NCBI GenBank assembly: GCA_002794735.1
Contig: NBAZ01000006.1
Coordinates: forward strand, 62,001-126,000
Direction: 5' to 3'
DNA from: Pyrrhoderma lamaoense
Lineage: Eukaryota > Basidiomycota > Agaricomycetes > Hymenochaetales > Hymenochaetaceae
DNA length: 64,000 nucleotides
Of this stretch, positions 38,946 through 52,058 are shown in pieces; within the stretch, counting starts at the first letter, position 1; each line of letters opens with the position of its first letter. The notes beneath the pieces were generated by a model. The model made no database searches. It worked only from the letters and a program-made list of their open reading frames with translations, and was not told where the DNA came from. Both the position numbers and the translations under genes were made by a program.

Positions 38946-40388
38946 GATGGTGATCGAGGGTCAGAAGAGAAGTTTCAACGATGCTGGTCGAAGGAAAGAC
39001 GGACTTGAGAGGACTGCCTTTGAGTATAAGAGGAGTTTAAAGCCTCGCCAGTCCTTCGGTGCTGTGCAGTTGAGCGTAATTGACAGACTAAGACAAACCG
39101 GCGCTCATCTCAATCTTGCATCTATTTATCAATCTGACTGTGTGATATACTCACTAAGGTTTAATCGTCGAGAAAGATAGCAATGTCAATGCCAAAGGGG
39201 AGTACCTTCGACAAAGAGTAACTGTGGATGGTGATGATGGTTGGTGTCAGTCCATTGTCAACCAAGCGTATGGTTATATGCGTCAGAACGCGTGTCATCC
39301 CCTTCGCCGGCCGCTTTCCCAGCAACCGCGAGCAACTCGATTCGCTTCATGTAGATATCTTTCTACTGTCTACTCACAAATTAGTAAGAGAAGACGTTGA
39401 AATCCTACAAATCTTGCCTATCAGGCTCCCAAAGTACGCAACTGCTGAAATTCATCTTCCGAAAGGGTCTTCTACCGTTTGGAGAATGAGATTCTCGAGA
39501 GTCGCATTAGTCCACAAAAGTCATTCGTTGTATTTACATCTTTCTTCTTCGAGTCGCAGCTTGACGCTCCCTTGCATTCTCATTCTCACTGTCTATCTGC
39601 TAACATCTTTCCTATATACTTTCAATTCAAGATCGGAAACAAATACGGCCCGGGTAACTTTCTGCCAACTGCTAGAGACTCCCAACAAACATACAAGCGC
39701 ACTCTTACTAATATGTAAGCACTCATTTTTCCAATTTATGAAGCTCGCTGCTTTCTGTTCTCCTTTGGGTCTTTTCTGTCCGCGGCGACATTCTCTTCTT
39801 TCCTATGTATGACAATAATCACGATGGTCCTACGATGTATCAACTCCTCGAGTCCAACAGTCACTATCAAGTTCTTGCCCGCGGCACCAGTTCTCCGCGG
39901 GTAGATGGGAAGGAACTTCTGAGAATTTGTGTAAAATTTGCTCATGGTATGCTTCATGTTGAGATATGTTAATGAATCTACTAGTCGATACATGTAAGAG
40001 AACTGAATAATGTCCGACATCATATCATGATCATCATGATCATCTATTTATAGTAGATCTGAGGTGTGATATCTAATTTTGGACAAAGTGCTCATTTGCG
40101 GGTCAACTTACACGTATAGCAAATATGTTGCCACAAACATGCAACGATGCATTTAGTATCACACTCAAAAGGATGGCGATAAAATAAGTATTCCGTTATC
40201 ATGATCATATGAAAAGTTTGCATAACATTATCTCCAAGTAAGATTCATATAATTCAAGTTGTATTACTAATCAAGGATAAAATAGATTTACATTCGAGCT
40301 ACAATGTATTTAGTTTTTATTTAGAATTTATGGAGGAATCACATTACCTTATCACAAACTACCATTATTCATTATCGCATATATAGTC
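38946..40388. other. Divergent intergenic region between SCH9 and the amidotransferase gene
   Basis: About 1.4 kb of presumed two-way promoter and 5' leader. A plus frame of 194 codons (39228-39812) is the longest but has pyrimidine-rich, leader-like sequence and no domain. A short perfect palindromic stretch rich in ATGATCAT lies near 40024-40044. Confidence 0.45.
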
Positions 40389-41678
40389 ATGTCTGCGAAT
40401 CAGATAAAACTTGCTCTTTTAGTCTGCGATACCCCAGTATCCGCTGTCCTTGAAACAGATGGGTCATACTATGAGATCTATAATACTTGGTTACAGAAAA
40501 CACAACCGAATGAGAATCCATCCCATCCTATGTTCACCCTGGACAAGTATGACGTTGTGAAGGAACAGGAATACCCTGACTTGAATACTGGTTATTCTGG
40601 TATTATTATCACCGGATCGGGTATGTCTCTTCGATTACCTCGTGAATATACTAATTCTGACGCATACATCACTATCATCCTTCAACCCTTGATTGATACC
40701 TATAGCCGCTTCCGCCTACGAGGATATACCATGGATAAATAAGCTCGTAGCCTGGGTGGGGCAGACAGCGAACTCAAGACCGGATATCAAACTAATAGGT
40801 ATGTACTTTAAATAAGAACAGAAAAAGGCTATCTATAGCTATCATCTATCTATCTACACGCATATCTAATCTTGATTCTATACACATTTTTCTCGTATTA
40901 TCTGGGGGTTACCATACACGATACTGCTTTTTCAACTACGTGTTCTCGAAGGCATATGCTTCGGTCATCAAATCATTGCTCGCGCCATGGGCGGCTCCTG
41001 TGTGCCCAACAGCGGTGGATGGGAAGTAGGTTCAACTGATATGGATCTCTCACCTATCGGTCAAATCGTCTTTGATACCAACCGATCCTCAATCGTAAGT
41101 ATCATTCTCTAAGAAACCGATCTGTAACGGAAAAAAGTTATAAAATCACCTAACACGCCTATCTACCCTATCTATTCTATCAATATATATCCTATCCAAA
41201 CCGTTATTTGTATGTTATCGCCTCCCATACTTCATATAATGGTAACTCTATGGGTCGCATCACTATCGCTATCACAAACACAAATAAAAACTACGATACG
41301 AAAACATTCGGGAAAAACAATTCTTAGCCCATCCAACAAATGCATCGTGACCATGTTCCTTCCATTCCACCAACCTTCCACTCCCTCGGTTCTTCTGCAG
41401 TAACGCCCGTGCAAGGCCTCGTCCGCTTCACCCCTTCCGCTAACTCTACAGATCCTAAATCTCTTGCTTCTGATCCCGCAAACATTCAGATCTTGACTCT
41501 CCAAGGACACCCGGAATACACCAATAGGATAGTATCCGCCATCATCGATGTACGTGAGAAGAATGGTATCATGAACGCCGAAGTGGTGGCAGAAGGACGC
41601 AGGAGAGCTAATTTGGAACACGAAGGACTTGGTGTAATCGGGAAAGCCTGCTGGAAGGTTCTATTGGCTAAATCTTGA
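40389..41678 (+). CDS. Class I glutamine amidotransferase-like protein
   Basis: Stand-alone class I GATase fold, as in GMP-synthase-like fungal proteins. Start MSANQIKLALLVCDTP, then YSGIIITGS, an intron, ASAYEDIPWINKLVAWV and KLIGICFGHQIIARAMGG, which holds the nucleophile Cys. Then GWEVGSTDMDLS, QQMHRDHV and LQGHPEY with the catalytic His, followed by acidic residues. The Glu two after the His is changed: the motif reads HPEY, with Glu present. Introns lie near 40618-40708, 40800-40970 and 41095-41329. No frame break was found. The C-terminus ends KACWKVLLAKS. No synthetase domain is attached, so the ammonia acceptor or peptide substrate is unknown; gamma-glutamyl peptidase-like activity is possible. 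Confidence 0.88.
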
Positions 41679-41982
41679 TTTGTAGTCTCTTTGCATGTCT
41701 TCGACATTGTTTATATATTATATGTGCAACTTTCTATTACATAGAAATAAGCGATTTGAATCAGACAAATCAAAAGGGAAATGCCCGTTTCAAGCAAGTG
41801 TGGTAGATGTATCAATGGTAAAGAATGTGGTATTACGTGATCTAGTATACAGTAATTGGTATAACTTAAGGTGGGTTCAATTAAACGCCAGGGACTATGG
41901 TAATAGATCTCGACGTATCACAGGGACTGATGCCCAAATAACTTCTGAGATAAAGAATTGAAAGTATCTGAGATTCTTCCTT

Positions 41983-44900
41983 TCACATCGACGTGATTGC
42001 AACCTTCGTCTCGCTACCACCAGCGCTGATTGGTATCCTGGAGGCTGTTTCAGTGACGACAGTAGGTGTAGCAGCAGAAGGAGAGGCGGCGACAGTAGAA
42101 TTAGCTGTAGAGGTAGCGGTAGTATTGCTACCCTTTTTCGCATTCCGCCAAGATGTCTTCTTGATCTTGTTATTACCCTGCGCTTTGGGAGTAGGCCCAT
42201 CCCCAAGTAATTGTGAAAAGCTTGGTACCCGGCCAAGTAAAAAGGACGCGCGCCTACATTCTGATACGAACTTCTCGATGGAAGACGCAAATATCTGGCC
42301 AGTTATATTCTGGATTATTGGGTTTAGAACATACGAGTTAGTTGAGTAAAAGACCGTTATAGAGGGACTTCATACATCATACCTTTTCAGAGATGAAGGG
42401 ATCAATGACGACGAGTGATTGTTTCTCCCACAATTGGGGTTGGTCTCTTGATCCTACCAACTCCGATTTTTGAACTTCAACATTCTCCTCCGCATCCGTC
42501 GAGTTCTGAACACTTCGGGATTTCTTGCGGGATGCAACCTTCAATTTCACTTTTCGAGGAATGATGCCCCCATCCCGTATACTCATGATTTCAGAGCCAT
42601 AATCGTACTGAAAACCCCAATAACTAACATGGTTCCAGAAAGTGAATAAAAATATTATTGTTAGATATGTATACATATCCTCCATAGTGGTAAACCTCGA
42701 AACATACCGGAACCATCCATCTAAGAGCAGTAATAACACCGTATTAGAGAGTTCCTGATTTTCCAACGGCTTGGGGGTATCAAACCTGGTATCACACCAG
42801 ATTCTGGTCTTTTTCTTAGTGCGCATCCAATAACCTTCCCCTTCAGGTATTGAACCTTTCATTGATTCCTCCATATTCTTCAACGCATATTTATCTTGCA
42901 GATTTGGAAGTAATTTGTTCATCTATGTCGATGTATCCATATCAGTTCGTAGCAAGATAAAGCAGTAGATGAATTGATATAGATACCTGAAGGAACCCAA
43001 TAGTCATTATCGATAGAGAGTAACTACTAAATGTGGGTTTACCCTCTGCTCCAGAAGGGCTATTCAAACCATGTGACTTGGCCCACTCTTTAATTAAGAC
43101 GATCAATGATCTGAGATATCCATTTTGTTTGCAGTAATTTGCTATGAGTTTTGAGTTATACAGTCCAAGCTGTTCATTTATGTTAACGTCACATTTTATT
43201 CCAGTTCTCGGGTCTTCGATTTTTACTAGATGTTGTAAAGTCAAGTCTGGACAAATTGCATTTAATCCGTCAAATCATCGATGACTTACCGATGGGTACA
43301 GTAGCCTGACTCACTACTTGGTGTATCCTAAAACCTTCTTTTTTCAACGCCTTGGAAAGTTTCCTGAAGTTAATCAGGAGAAGTAAGCGGAGGGTACTAA
43401 GCAAGGACATCATGTAGATTAGTTACCTTACATCGTAGACGGCTTATCAGAAAACTTTAGATATTGAGAAAAGAAACAAAGTTGCAAATCCACTTACGCG
43501 GCAGTTTATTCAAATCAACATTAGGAGAAAATCCGTCTATTCTTTCCGAGTCCTACAAGAATAAATGGTTTAGTTTCGTCGATGGATGTTCAGAAACGCT
43601 AAAGATGATAAAAACTCACAATAACGACAAGGTCAAGGTCGCTTGTATCATGATCCGCGCCATAGCAAGTGCTGCCAAAGCATTCTACCGTGTATTTTAT
43701 ACGTTTACTTGACCTTGTTCTGGGATTATTTTCGTTGAGAAAGTGTGCTTGAATAACGCTTTGAACGGATTGTATGGTCTGTGAACGAGCTTTGAGAACA
43801 TGAGAAGAAACAACTGGTATCTAAAAAGGTAGAGTAACTTGAGTCAGTAAGACTAGGCAATTACGAAGCAGAAATAACCTCGATTTCTAGTAAATTTACC
43901 TTGAAAAACGTCTTTAATTGAGATTCACTATAAGCAAATTTCTTAAAGGATTTCGCCAATTCCTCATCTAATTTCGATCCAGCAATGTTGTCAGCCACAA
44001 TAGAATTGTTGAAGCCACCGAATATCTCCGTTATGGGTTGGCCAGTCTCTAAGATTCTTGCTGCGTTGCTCGACTGAGCGCAAAGTACTTTGAGTAATTG
44101 GCTTGTGAAGGAATACGTTATGTTCTGGGCATAATGTTAGCATACAAGTTTGCGACGATATCATATATAAATCATACATGTCCAGGTAACAATGGATCCT
44201 GTAATACTAATGCATCATTCTGGAAAATAGTTTGGTCACCAGGCTTAGGCTCTGGATTGACGCCCTGTGAGACATGCACGGGTACTAGGGTTGTTTTTTT
44301 TCTGTTGATCTCATTTGACTCGACTTGATATATTTTTCCCCGTTTTTTAGTCGCCCCTGATAAAGGTAGAAATATATTTATATTCGACCTTCTACTCAGC
44401 TTGGACAGAAAGCTAGGTTCAATTAGTACATACAAGTAGTAACATGCATGTATAGGATAATTTGAGGTACATACGAGAAGAACTTATGCACTAAGTCAGG
44501 CAATGGGTCACCAGACCTTCCAGACTGAATTGTACGTGGTACGGAAACAAGTTCGTATATAGGCTGGACTTCACCGAGGTCATCGTAACGCACCCATACT
44601 TCCACCGGAGAATCAAGAACAATTGTATCTTGTGAAGCATATTGAGACTATTTTCATTTTCAGTGAGTCTACCGGGGCCTCTAAGATAGTACTAAATTTA
44701 CCTGAATGAAGCATGACACAAGCCACGCACATTGATACGGAGACAGAACTGATATTGCCCACGAGTCCATCCATAGCCACAGTATTCCCGTAAGCATTGA
44801 GAATGTCCCAGGATTGATCCGCCAAACTTGTAAAAGGAGATTGGATCTGATCAAGTGTGTCGGATGAGCGGGATGTAGCAAGAGTTCTCGTGAAAGGTTA

Positions 44901-45758
44901 GCCGTTGCTAATTCACCCTGACTATTTGTTTGGTATGGCTTTGAGAACGATTTAATTCTTAGGACAGGAGGCAGAACTCTGGATTGTCTACAGCAGGGGA
45001 CGTATCGATTATCGATGGCCGTCTCCCATGAAGGCTCTGCATGGGAAATCTTTGTTTCATCATTATTTAAGGGTAGTATCATGTCGTGTTTCCTCCACTT
45101 GGTCGTACTATCAATCAGTGTTCCCGAATAGCCACTAGACTTGAGAAAGCGAGCCAATTCTCTTAATAATTTGGTATTGATATCAGGAATATACTCGCAG
45201 AAAGCTAATTTAAATGAGTGCACCCACATAGAATCATAAACGATAGGTAAAGATGCGTTTCTCAACTCTGGTCGGATAGTAGTTTCTTTGTCCTACAACC
45301 ACGATCAACCTTAATTTGATATGGCTATTCTAGCAAATCCACCGCTAAAGCTTACTACTATGACACATTCTAAGGGGGCGCTAGCAAAGTCCATTGCTCC
45401 TCGAAAAGAGCCTAGGTTGATTTCGACAAGATCATATTGGTTTCGTCCACCAATTGCGCGCACAACATCACGGACTTTCTCAAATTCTCTTTCATGAGCG
45501 CTCCTAGTTTCCATGCCAGGCTTCATAGACTATGTTTCTCGTAAAAAAATTCATAGCTGTTTAAACAGTCAACGGAATAAAACATACATCAAAGAAGACC
45601 GTGAGGTCCCTAGCCATCATGGGATGGTGACTAATTTGACGTCTTGAACCATTGCCATTTATGTTGTTTCTACTATCCATCTGAGTGTTAGAATAACGTA
45701 AATTGTTCCATGCATAAATCCTGCGATGAGTGGTCTTTAATACCCCTGCTAAGTTCAT
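41983..45758 (-). CDS. Non-canonical poly(A)/uridylyl transferase (Cid1/TUT type) with long N-terminal region
   Basis: The C-terminal half carries the nucleotidyltransferase core: FGSTCYGADHDTSDLDLVVI (GS plus the first two metal-binding Asp). The third Asp is in GIKCDVNINEQLGLYNS. The PAP-associated region follows: LIVLIKEWAKSHGLNSPSG, TFSSYSLSIMTIGFL, ENQELSNTVLLLLLDGWFRYY. A Lys/Thr/Ala-rich tail ends AITSM at 41983. These enzymes add A or U to RNA 3' ends. The N-terminal part (from about 45758 to 43900) is not recognised; it includes SAHEREFEKVRDVVRAIGG, MWVHSFKLAFCEYIPDI, EVWVRYDDLGEVQPIYELV. Exons join in frame throughout, with one base missing near 44885 (TT for TTT). The N-terminal half could be a separate gene, but no stop and start pair separates them. 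The first exon may be only five codons. Confidence 0.75.
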
Positions 45759-45952
45759 ACACTTGCAAAAACTCTTTCGCGTCGAACAATGAGTGGGAAT
45801 TGGATGCGTGCTTTACAATGATCGACGCCTTTACCTTCTTTTTTTGGATAGTAATCATTACAGTTTTCGCTTCAATGACAATACCCAGACCTTACTCACA
45901 GCACACTTAGTCGCCGCTAAGTGAATCGTACTGTGCTCTGAAGCTGTAGACC

Positions 45953-48118
45953 ATGGCAGACAGCTCGCAACAACGTTTACAAATGTGGGCGACCGATGCC
46001 GAAATTGATGAAGATCTTCAAGACGTCGACCTGTCTCATACAATTGGGAACTACGTCCAGAATGGTGTATACGATGATGGTTTGTATACATCCTGAATCA
46101 CAGTTCTATCTTCATCTAACATCTTTCAAATCACAAGAGTCTCAATCTCAGATTGATAATGCTACTCTTGCTGCAATGCAACAGCAAATGGCACAACAGG
46201 CTGCATTTGCTCAGATCCCCGACGTTGTAAAACGTGTATGATTTCCTTTCGCATATATGCACAAGCTCGCTTTCTAACTCTTCACCGCAGTTCATCGTTC
46301 ACTTTCACCAAGCCGTAGTTCAAAATAATCTTGAGCAAATAACCGTTGCGTACGAGAGCGGATGGAATAAGCTGACCGAAAAGTATTATGCTAAGACAGA
46401 GTGGCCTGAAGCCGAGGTCATCGCCCCTCTTGTTAATGATGGTATGCTTTCCTTGCCCTGAGACATATCCTTCCCTAATCTAGCACATCCTTTATAATAT
46501 AGACCCTATCTTCCTCATTCTGTACCGCGAACTATATTATAGGCATGTCTATTCACGATTACAACCCGATATTGACGATCGCTTCCATTCATATGAGAAC
46601 AGTTGCGAGCTGTTCAACTACCTGCTCAGTGATTATTCAGACTTTTCTTTTCAATTAATGTATCTACTTACCATTGAATAACAGACTCAGATGGCCCCGT
46701 TGCTCACGAACTTCCAGATCAGTGGTTATGGGACATCCTTGATGAATTCATCTACCAATTCCAGTCTTTCTCTGTCTGGCGCTCCAAGGTTAAAAACAAA
46801 TCTGAAGAAGAAGTACTACTTCTTGCTGATGGATCTCAAGTCTGGTCATGCTATAGCGTACTCAATGTTTTATACTCGCTTATCCAAAAGTCGAAGATAA
46901 ACGAATACATAGTTGCTACCCGAGAAGGGAAGAGCACTGAAGAAATCAATGAGATTGTCGGAGAATACGGACAACGCCCTCTCTATCGCATGCTCGGATA
47001 TTTCAGTATAATCTGCTTGCTTCGCGTACATGTCCTTCTTGGCGACTTCACGTTGGCCTTAAAAGTCATGGAAAATGTAGAGCTTTCACAGAAGGCTCCA
47101 CTCACCCGTGTTACGGCCTGTCATGTCTCCACTTACTACTATGTGGGCTTCTGCTACCTTGCTCTTAGACGTTATCCCGACGCAATACGTATTTTCGTCT
47201 CAATCCTGAACTTTATCTCACGAATGCGCCGATATCATACTCGATCGTACCAATATGATCAGATTAACAAGACTGCTGATCGAATGTACGCTCTTTTCGC
47301 CCTTTGCAACGTACTAGCACCCAGTCGCGTGGATGATACTGTTCTTAATGCTGCTAAAGAGCGATATGGCGAACAGATAGCGCGGATGGCACACTTTGGT
47401 GCTTCCTCATCCAATTCTGATTCGACTACGTCTACTGCCTTTTCAGATGCTCTTGCCTCATTTGAGGAATTATACATCTATGCTTGTCCCAAGTTCATCG
47501 CAGCGAATCCACCGCCATATGACGATTCCGCTTTACTAGCCGCATACATGGAAGACCCACCTCAAGAGCCTGCACAGCGCCACCTCCAATTATTCCTACG
47601 AGATGTTCGTGCCCAGGCAAGCGCACCCACTCTACGTGGCTTCTTGAAGCTTTATACTAGTCTTGACGCACAGAAGCTTGCGGGATTCCTTGACGCTGAT
47701 GAGGAAGAGATGGTTCAACAAATGATGTCTCTCAAACAATGCAGCAGGCGCATAGGGAGGGTAGCCGGTACCGGGGAAGGTCGAGGCTTACTAGAAGGAG
47801 AAGTTATCACCACGAGTGACTTGGACTTTGCCATTGATGAGGTATATGACTTAGCTCTTGAATTCTACTATCGCTAAGATTAAAAAATTGACTATTTCAT
47901 AGAATATGATTCACATCGTTGAGGCAACAGTAGGTAGGCGGTACGCAGGATGGTTTATCCGCAACACTGAGCATGCCCAACGTGTTCTGGATGGCCTAAA
48001 AGCAATACCCTTACCTAACCCGAAGCCTTCGGCGAAAAAAAATGATGCACCACCGATATCAGCAAGTGTACCTACAAAGACTGCACAAAAAGTGACATGG
48101 GGAAAGGTTTCTGCTTAG
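45953..48118 (+). CDS. EIF3L: Translation initiation factor eIF3 subunit l
   Basis: eIF3l is a PCI-domain subunit of the eIF3 complex that helps recruit the 43S complex to mRNA. Start [19 protein letters not shown], then [127 protein letters not shown] and [13 protein letters not shown]. The PCI end reads [11 protein letters not shown], intron, [19 protein letters not shown]. It ends KVTWGKVSA. Introns lie near 46079-46137, 46229-46290, 46441-46501, 46600-46685 and 47842-47901. No frame break was found. It is divergent from the nucleotidyltransferase gene with under 200 bp between start codons, so the two probably share a promoter region. Confidence 0.95.
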
Positions 48119-48497
48119 ATGGTCCCCTGTGTTCCACGTATATGTATCGAACGTTTTGAGTTCATACAAAACATGTTTATTATGTTGTTGTATCCATCAA
48201 TCAAAGTGTGGAACATATTGTATTACGTCAATCCATCTACTTATTCATTATACTGATGACGATTCTCCAGTACGAGAATCCCTAGCTACCCTAAAACTGA
48301 GAGTATTGTGGTACGTAATAATATACATCCTACTAAAGCAGCAGAAAGTTCTTGCATCATATACTTGGACAGACCCCATTCTCAGTAGCAACAGTTGGAA
48401 TGACTATTTGTCGTCCCTAAATAGGTTCTAGATTATATCCAATATATCCATATAATTTTGACGAATGACCTGTTACGAAATAGTTTTTTGTTTCGAG

Positions 48498-48692
48498 TTA
48501 CTCATGATTTCCTGCTCTATCAGAAGGATTGAGACTTGAAACATCGGCTTCCTCTCGCTTTCGTTCGTTCACATTGCCCAGGTAAAAAATGGTGCATGCG
48601 GCTCGCATGCAGAGAGTATGATATAGCGCTTCGCGTTTCACATAGGAAGCAAGTGGCTTTTTCTGACTAAGTTCAATCAACGATTGATGCAT
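48498..48692 (-). CDS. Possible small or terminal exon, uncharacterised
   Basis: A minus-strand ATG frame reads MHQSLIELSQKKPLASYVKR, then NVNERKREEADVSSLNP and stops DRAGNHE. Composition looks coding. A further minus frame upstream (48900-49000, with VLFTIPSVRDFLSACARR) also looks coding and might be an earlier exon, but I could not join them cleanly. Not recognised; may be a decayed gene. Confidence 0.25.
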   Translation of the reverse strand: MHQSLIELSQKKPLASYVKREALYHTLCMRAACTIFYLGNVNERKREEADVSSLNPSDRAGNHE

Positions 48693-49499
48693 TATAGTGT
48701 ACTCAGATATATACTTTACAAAGGTCTAAGCAAAAATGTCCGTTGAATCCATTAATTACAAGAAGGAATGTCTACATGCGACATGCTAGAGAAACGATCA
48801 ACTGGGACTAGAACCTCTCTCTGCAGTAACTTCGTTACCTCTGCTTCCCCAAGTAGCGGAAGACCTGAGAATATTCACTCTCTCCTGCCTTCGAATGCTC
48901 GCCTTGCGCAAGCGGAAAGAAAGTCGCGTACAGAGGGAATTGTGAATAATACTTTGTACACTTCACCAGGAAAGCAGATATGTGAGCAGTCCAGTAATTA
49001 TATAATGGGCGTAACTTACACAAACGACTCATGTACGATAGACTCCTAAATATCCACAGTCATTTTGGACCTCTTGAAACAGGAGATGTGTTTACTTACA
49101 CGAGTAAACAAGAAGAGAAAGAATAAACCGATTGACAAAACTAGTAGCAATCAGTACTCCCCATATGGATTTTACAAGAAAAGAACAAACGGAGTATGCA
49201 TATATAGTATACTAGGCCTAAAAATAGCTTTAGCAACTTAAAGTTACAGATAATCATATAGAAAGAAGAGTACCGTCTCTAACCAATATCTTCGTTATTG
49301 ACATTTGAGATGCAACTTCAAATTGAGGGTTTTTGGCTGAAACCAATGTCAGACAAACACCTACTTTAATAATCTATATAAAACTGAAATATTGGCATAC
49401 AATTTATATTATGTCTAATTATAAAGAGTAATAGAATAGCTAAGATCTCCATTTAGTATATATATAGGGTCTCCAAGTCATTGAAACTCACCTAGTTCA

Positions 49500-50598
49500 T
49501 AAGATATAAATATCAACAATGAGATCCAGTTGATATCATACAGCATTATAACCTCGCAACCAGTCCGAAAGATGCGTTCTGGAATGGCTACATAACAGCT
49601 AAACACACCTAAAATATTTGATATAATGGACACGAACCAATGAAGGAGGAAAACGTTACAAATGCAATATATGTGGTCGATGATACCAACACCTTCAAAG
49701 ATTTATCTACTGGTGAGTTTCGATGAGTTTTAACCAAATAAAATGGGAGTTACCACCACCATTCCAGCTAGGAGCGCTGATATCTTCTTGCTGTTAAACC
49801 AAATAATACGAATTCGTATCAATAAAACGACTATGAGATGACGAGATGAGAGTCGCTGTCAATTCCATACTACCAAGGAGATTCGAGGACCACTTACCTT
49901 CAGCTATGAGGACGCTAGTATATGATAAAGCTAGTTATATGCATATTTATAGAATCTGAGTGAAAGTTTCTTAGATGTCAAAACTCACCGCCCGAGATAA
50001 TTGCTGAGATAACACAGAGCTTATACCAAGAACTGATTAGATTCATAGACCTGTCGAAAGATAGTATTCTACCTTGTCTTCTCTAAAGTGAATAGTTTCT
50101 ACATCTTAGATGAGTATACCAGTTCAGTTCGTCCCGTTTTTAGCACATACCCAAGAAAATCAAAATGCCCGATCCTAGTGGAAGGTAACGATTCGATAAG
50201 AAGAGCAATTTCACACCTGTGAAACCTGAAGGCCAGATAAAAGAAACCTTTTGGTAGTTGGTCATTAGAATATCAATTTCAAGAGAAAATCTTTCAACGC
50301 GCTTCATCATCAATTGTCGATAGGAACTCATAAACCTTGATAATTTTGTTAGGATGAATAAATTGAGCTACACCAAGTTGACACATACACATATAGTCAA
50401 GGATATACCTTCCGGCAGAGAGATCAGAATGTCAGGCATATGCGCAAAGCATATCCATATATTTTGTAACGTACAAGATATATACTAGAAAGAACAATCA
50501 GAGAAATAGTAAAGGCCTGACCAGTAGCACGCAACTTGAGCCATCACTACTTGGAAGGCGTGTCCCAGTGTATTAGTCAATATTTTTTCGAGACTCAT
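49500..50598 (-). CDS. DUF6533-type multi-pass membrane protein, third locus
   Basis: Starts MSLEKILTNTLGHAFQ. After introns the DUF6533 signature reads VYEFLSTIDDE, then VSFIWPSGFTGVKLLFLSNRYLPLG and GSGILIFLG. Further downstream an exon reads KKISALLAGMVVVTPILFG, a membrane segment. The intron between the two signature halves (about 50240-50277) appears to start with GC, not GT (GAA then GCGCGT), and ends AAAG with a TTCTAATGAC branch site. The 3' end is not resolved; the lower coordinate is approximate. It is related in family, not closely in sequence, to the tandem pair at 11.6-17.4 kb. Confidence 0.5.
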
Positions 50599-50992
50599 GC
50601 TGACGAGAATCTGGGGGAGGAGACAATAGAGCTACACATTCCCAGCCGAGTATCGATTTTTATCCTTCAATTTATCTATTTCGTCTCTGGTTAAGTGTTT
50701 GATACCCATAAAGTAGAAGGAGACTATTTAGCCGAATTTGATAGAAAACTCAAAATTATTGCTCTGGTAGTTAGGAGCATTATATCAGAAGTTTCTCCTT
50801 GAGAGAAAGTAGCTGATCCTTTCTCAGCAACACGAAACTCTCGAGTTTCATATGAATGCTCTTCACAACGTATCCTGCTTGTCCGAGTGAATCTATTATT
50901 AGATTTCACTAAGATCACGTGATATATTTTCCTTCCGAGCTCGGACGGATCGCTTTATTGAACATTGATACCTTCATGCACTGCTTGTCTAT

Positions 50993-51963
50993 ATGTCTCT
51001 TGCAAAACTAACATCCTTATCAACCCAGACGCTGACGCTGCTTCTTGAGCGTCAGCGTCTCCAGACCATGAACCAACCGCCACCAGCAGCGACTACGCAA
51101 CATATTGTTCGCAACCTCAATCAGTTGCGAGCTGGAATTCTCGCCATAGAGACTAAAGCTCAGAATGATCAAGACAATACTCAGAATTCTGTTTTGGAAA
51201 CTATAGACCTTCTTCGAAATCAGTTTACTCGGATGAAGGATATGCTTGGGCCTGATGGGCATCTAGTCGATGCGTTCGTGCAACATACTTCACGAAATTA
51301 TACCAATGTTCTGACATGAAAACTACTTAGAATTCCTGTCTTGGATAGAATTAATAAGCGAAAATCTAGTTCTGAGAGAAATCTCATTCCCGAGACGAAT
51401 CATCCTATACTACCTCAGAAAGATAAACCCACTTCGTTCGTTCCCTATTCGGACGAACCGCCGCCCTCGCCGGAGATGGAACCGTCAGAAGTACTTGAGC
51501 AACAACGGTTACTCATGGAAGGTTATTATATGAGCTTTTACCTCATTCCCCTTCATCCATCTTATACCAAGTCTATTCACGTCTTTGCTCGAGCATTAAT
51601 CTGTAGAAATATGAAATATAGATGACTAACTATTTTGATTCCTAGAACAAGATGCACACCTGGATGAATTAACCGATTCTGTACGGAGACAGCATCATAT
51701 TTCATTACAAATAAATGACGAACTCGATGTACACCACGGGCTACTTTCTGAGCTTGAGCATGACCTTGATGGTACACAGGGACGCCTCAGCGGGGCGCGG
51801 AAAAGGTTGGACCGATTTAGGAAAGGTGTGAAAGGAAATTGTATGTTTGATATTCCACTTTTCGTGTTTTAATCTCACTGAGAATCGTCCTTTAGTATCT
51901 ACTTATATAATTGGCGCACTTATCTTCATACTTTTATTATTAATAATTATTTTCAAAACGTAG
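50993..51963 (+). CDS. Qc-SNARE, syntaxin-8/Syn8-like, tail-anchored
   Basis: SNAREs of this class pair with Qa, Qb and R partners for endosomal or vacuolar membrane fusion. The N-terminal helical part reads MSLAKLTSLSTQTLTLLLER, IVRNLNQLRAGILAIE, LLRNQFTRMKDMLGPDG. A Ser/Pro-rich linker leads to the SNARE helix: EQDAHLDELTDSVRRQHHIS, INDELDVHHGLL, DLDGTQGRLSGARKRLDRF. The tail anchor is STYIIGALIFILLLLIIIF, then KT and stop at 51961. Introns lie near 51517-51645 and 51840-51895. An apparent in-frame TGA at 51317 is best explained by a 51-nt intron, 51308-51358 (GTTCTG to AATAAG), which keeps the frame. The central glutamine of the zero layer is expected in the DELD/LDGTQ region. Confidence 0.85.
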
Positions 51964-52058
51964 CAGGACATTTCATATCATTGAGCTGTGTATTAGTATG
52001 GAATTATACCAGTATTTACTACATATATGATAGATAATATCGGAGTGGATCTATTCTA

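Noticed and set aside
39228..39812. 194-codon plus-strand ORF upstream of SCH9
   Set aside because: No domain, no splice support, pyrimidine-rich composition as expected for promoter and leader DNA.
40020..40050. ATGATCAT palindromic cluster as an operator or transposon end
   Set aside because: Short, A+T-rich and without a partner copy or target-site duplication elsewhere in the window.
51308..51358. In-frame TGA in the Qc-SNARE gene as a nonsense mutation or read-through site
   Set aside because: A 51-nt GT-AG intron covering the stop keeps the frame, matches local intron size and removes only variable linker sequence.
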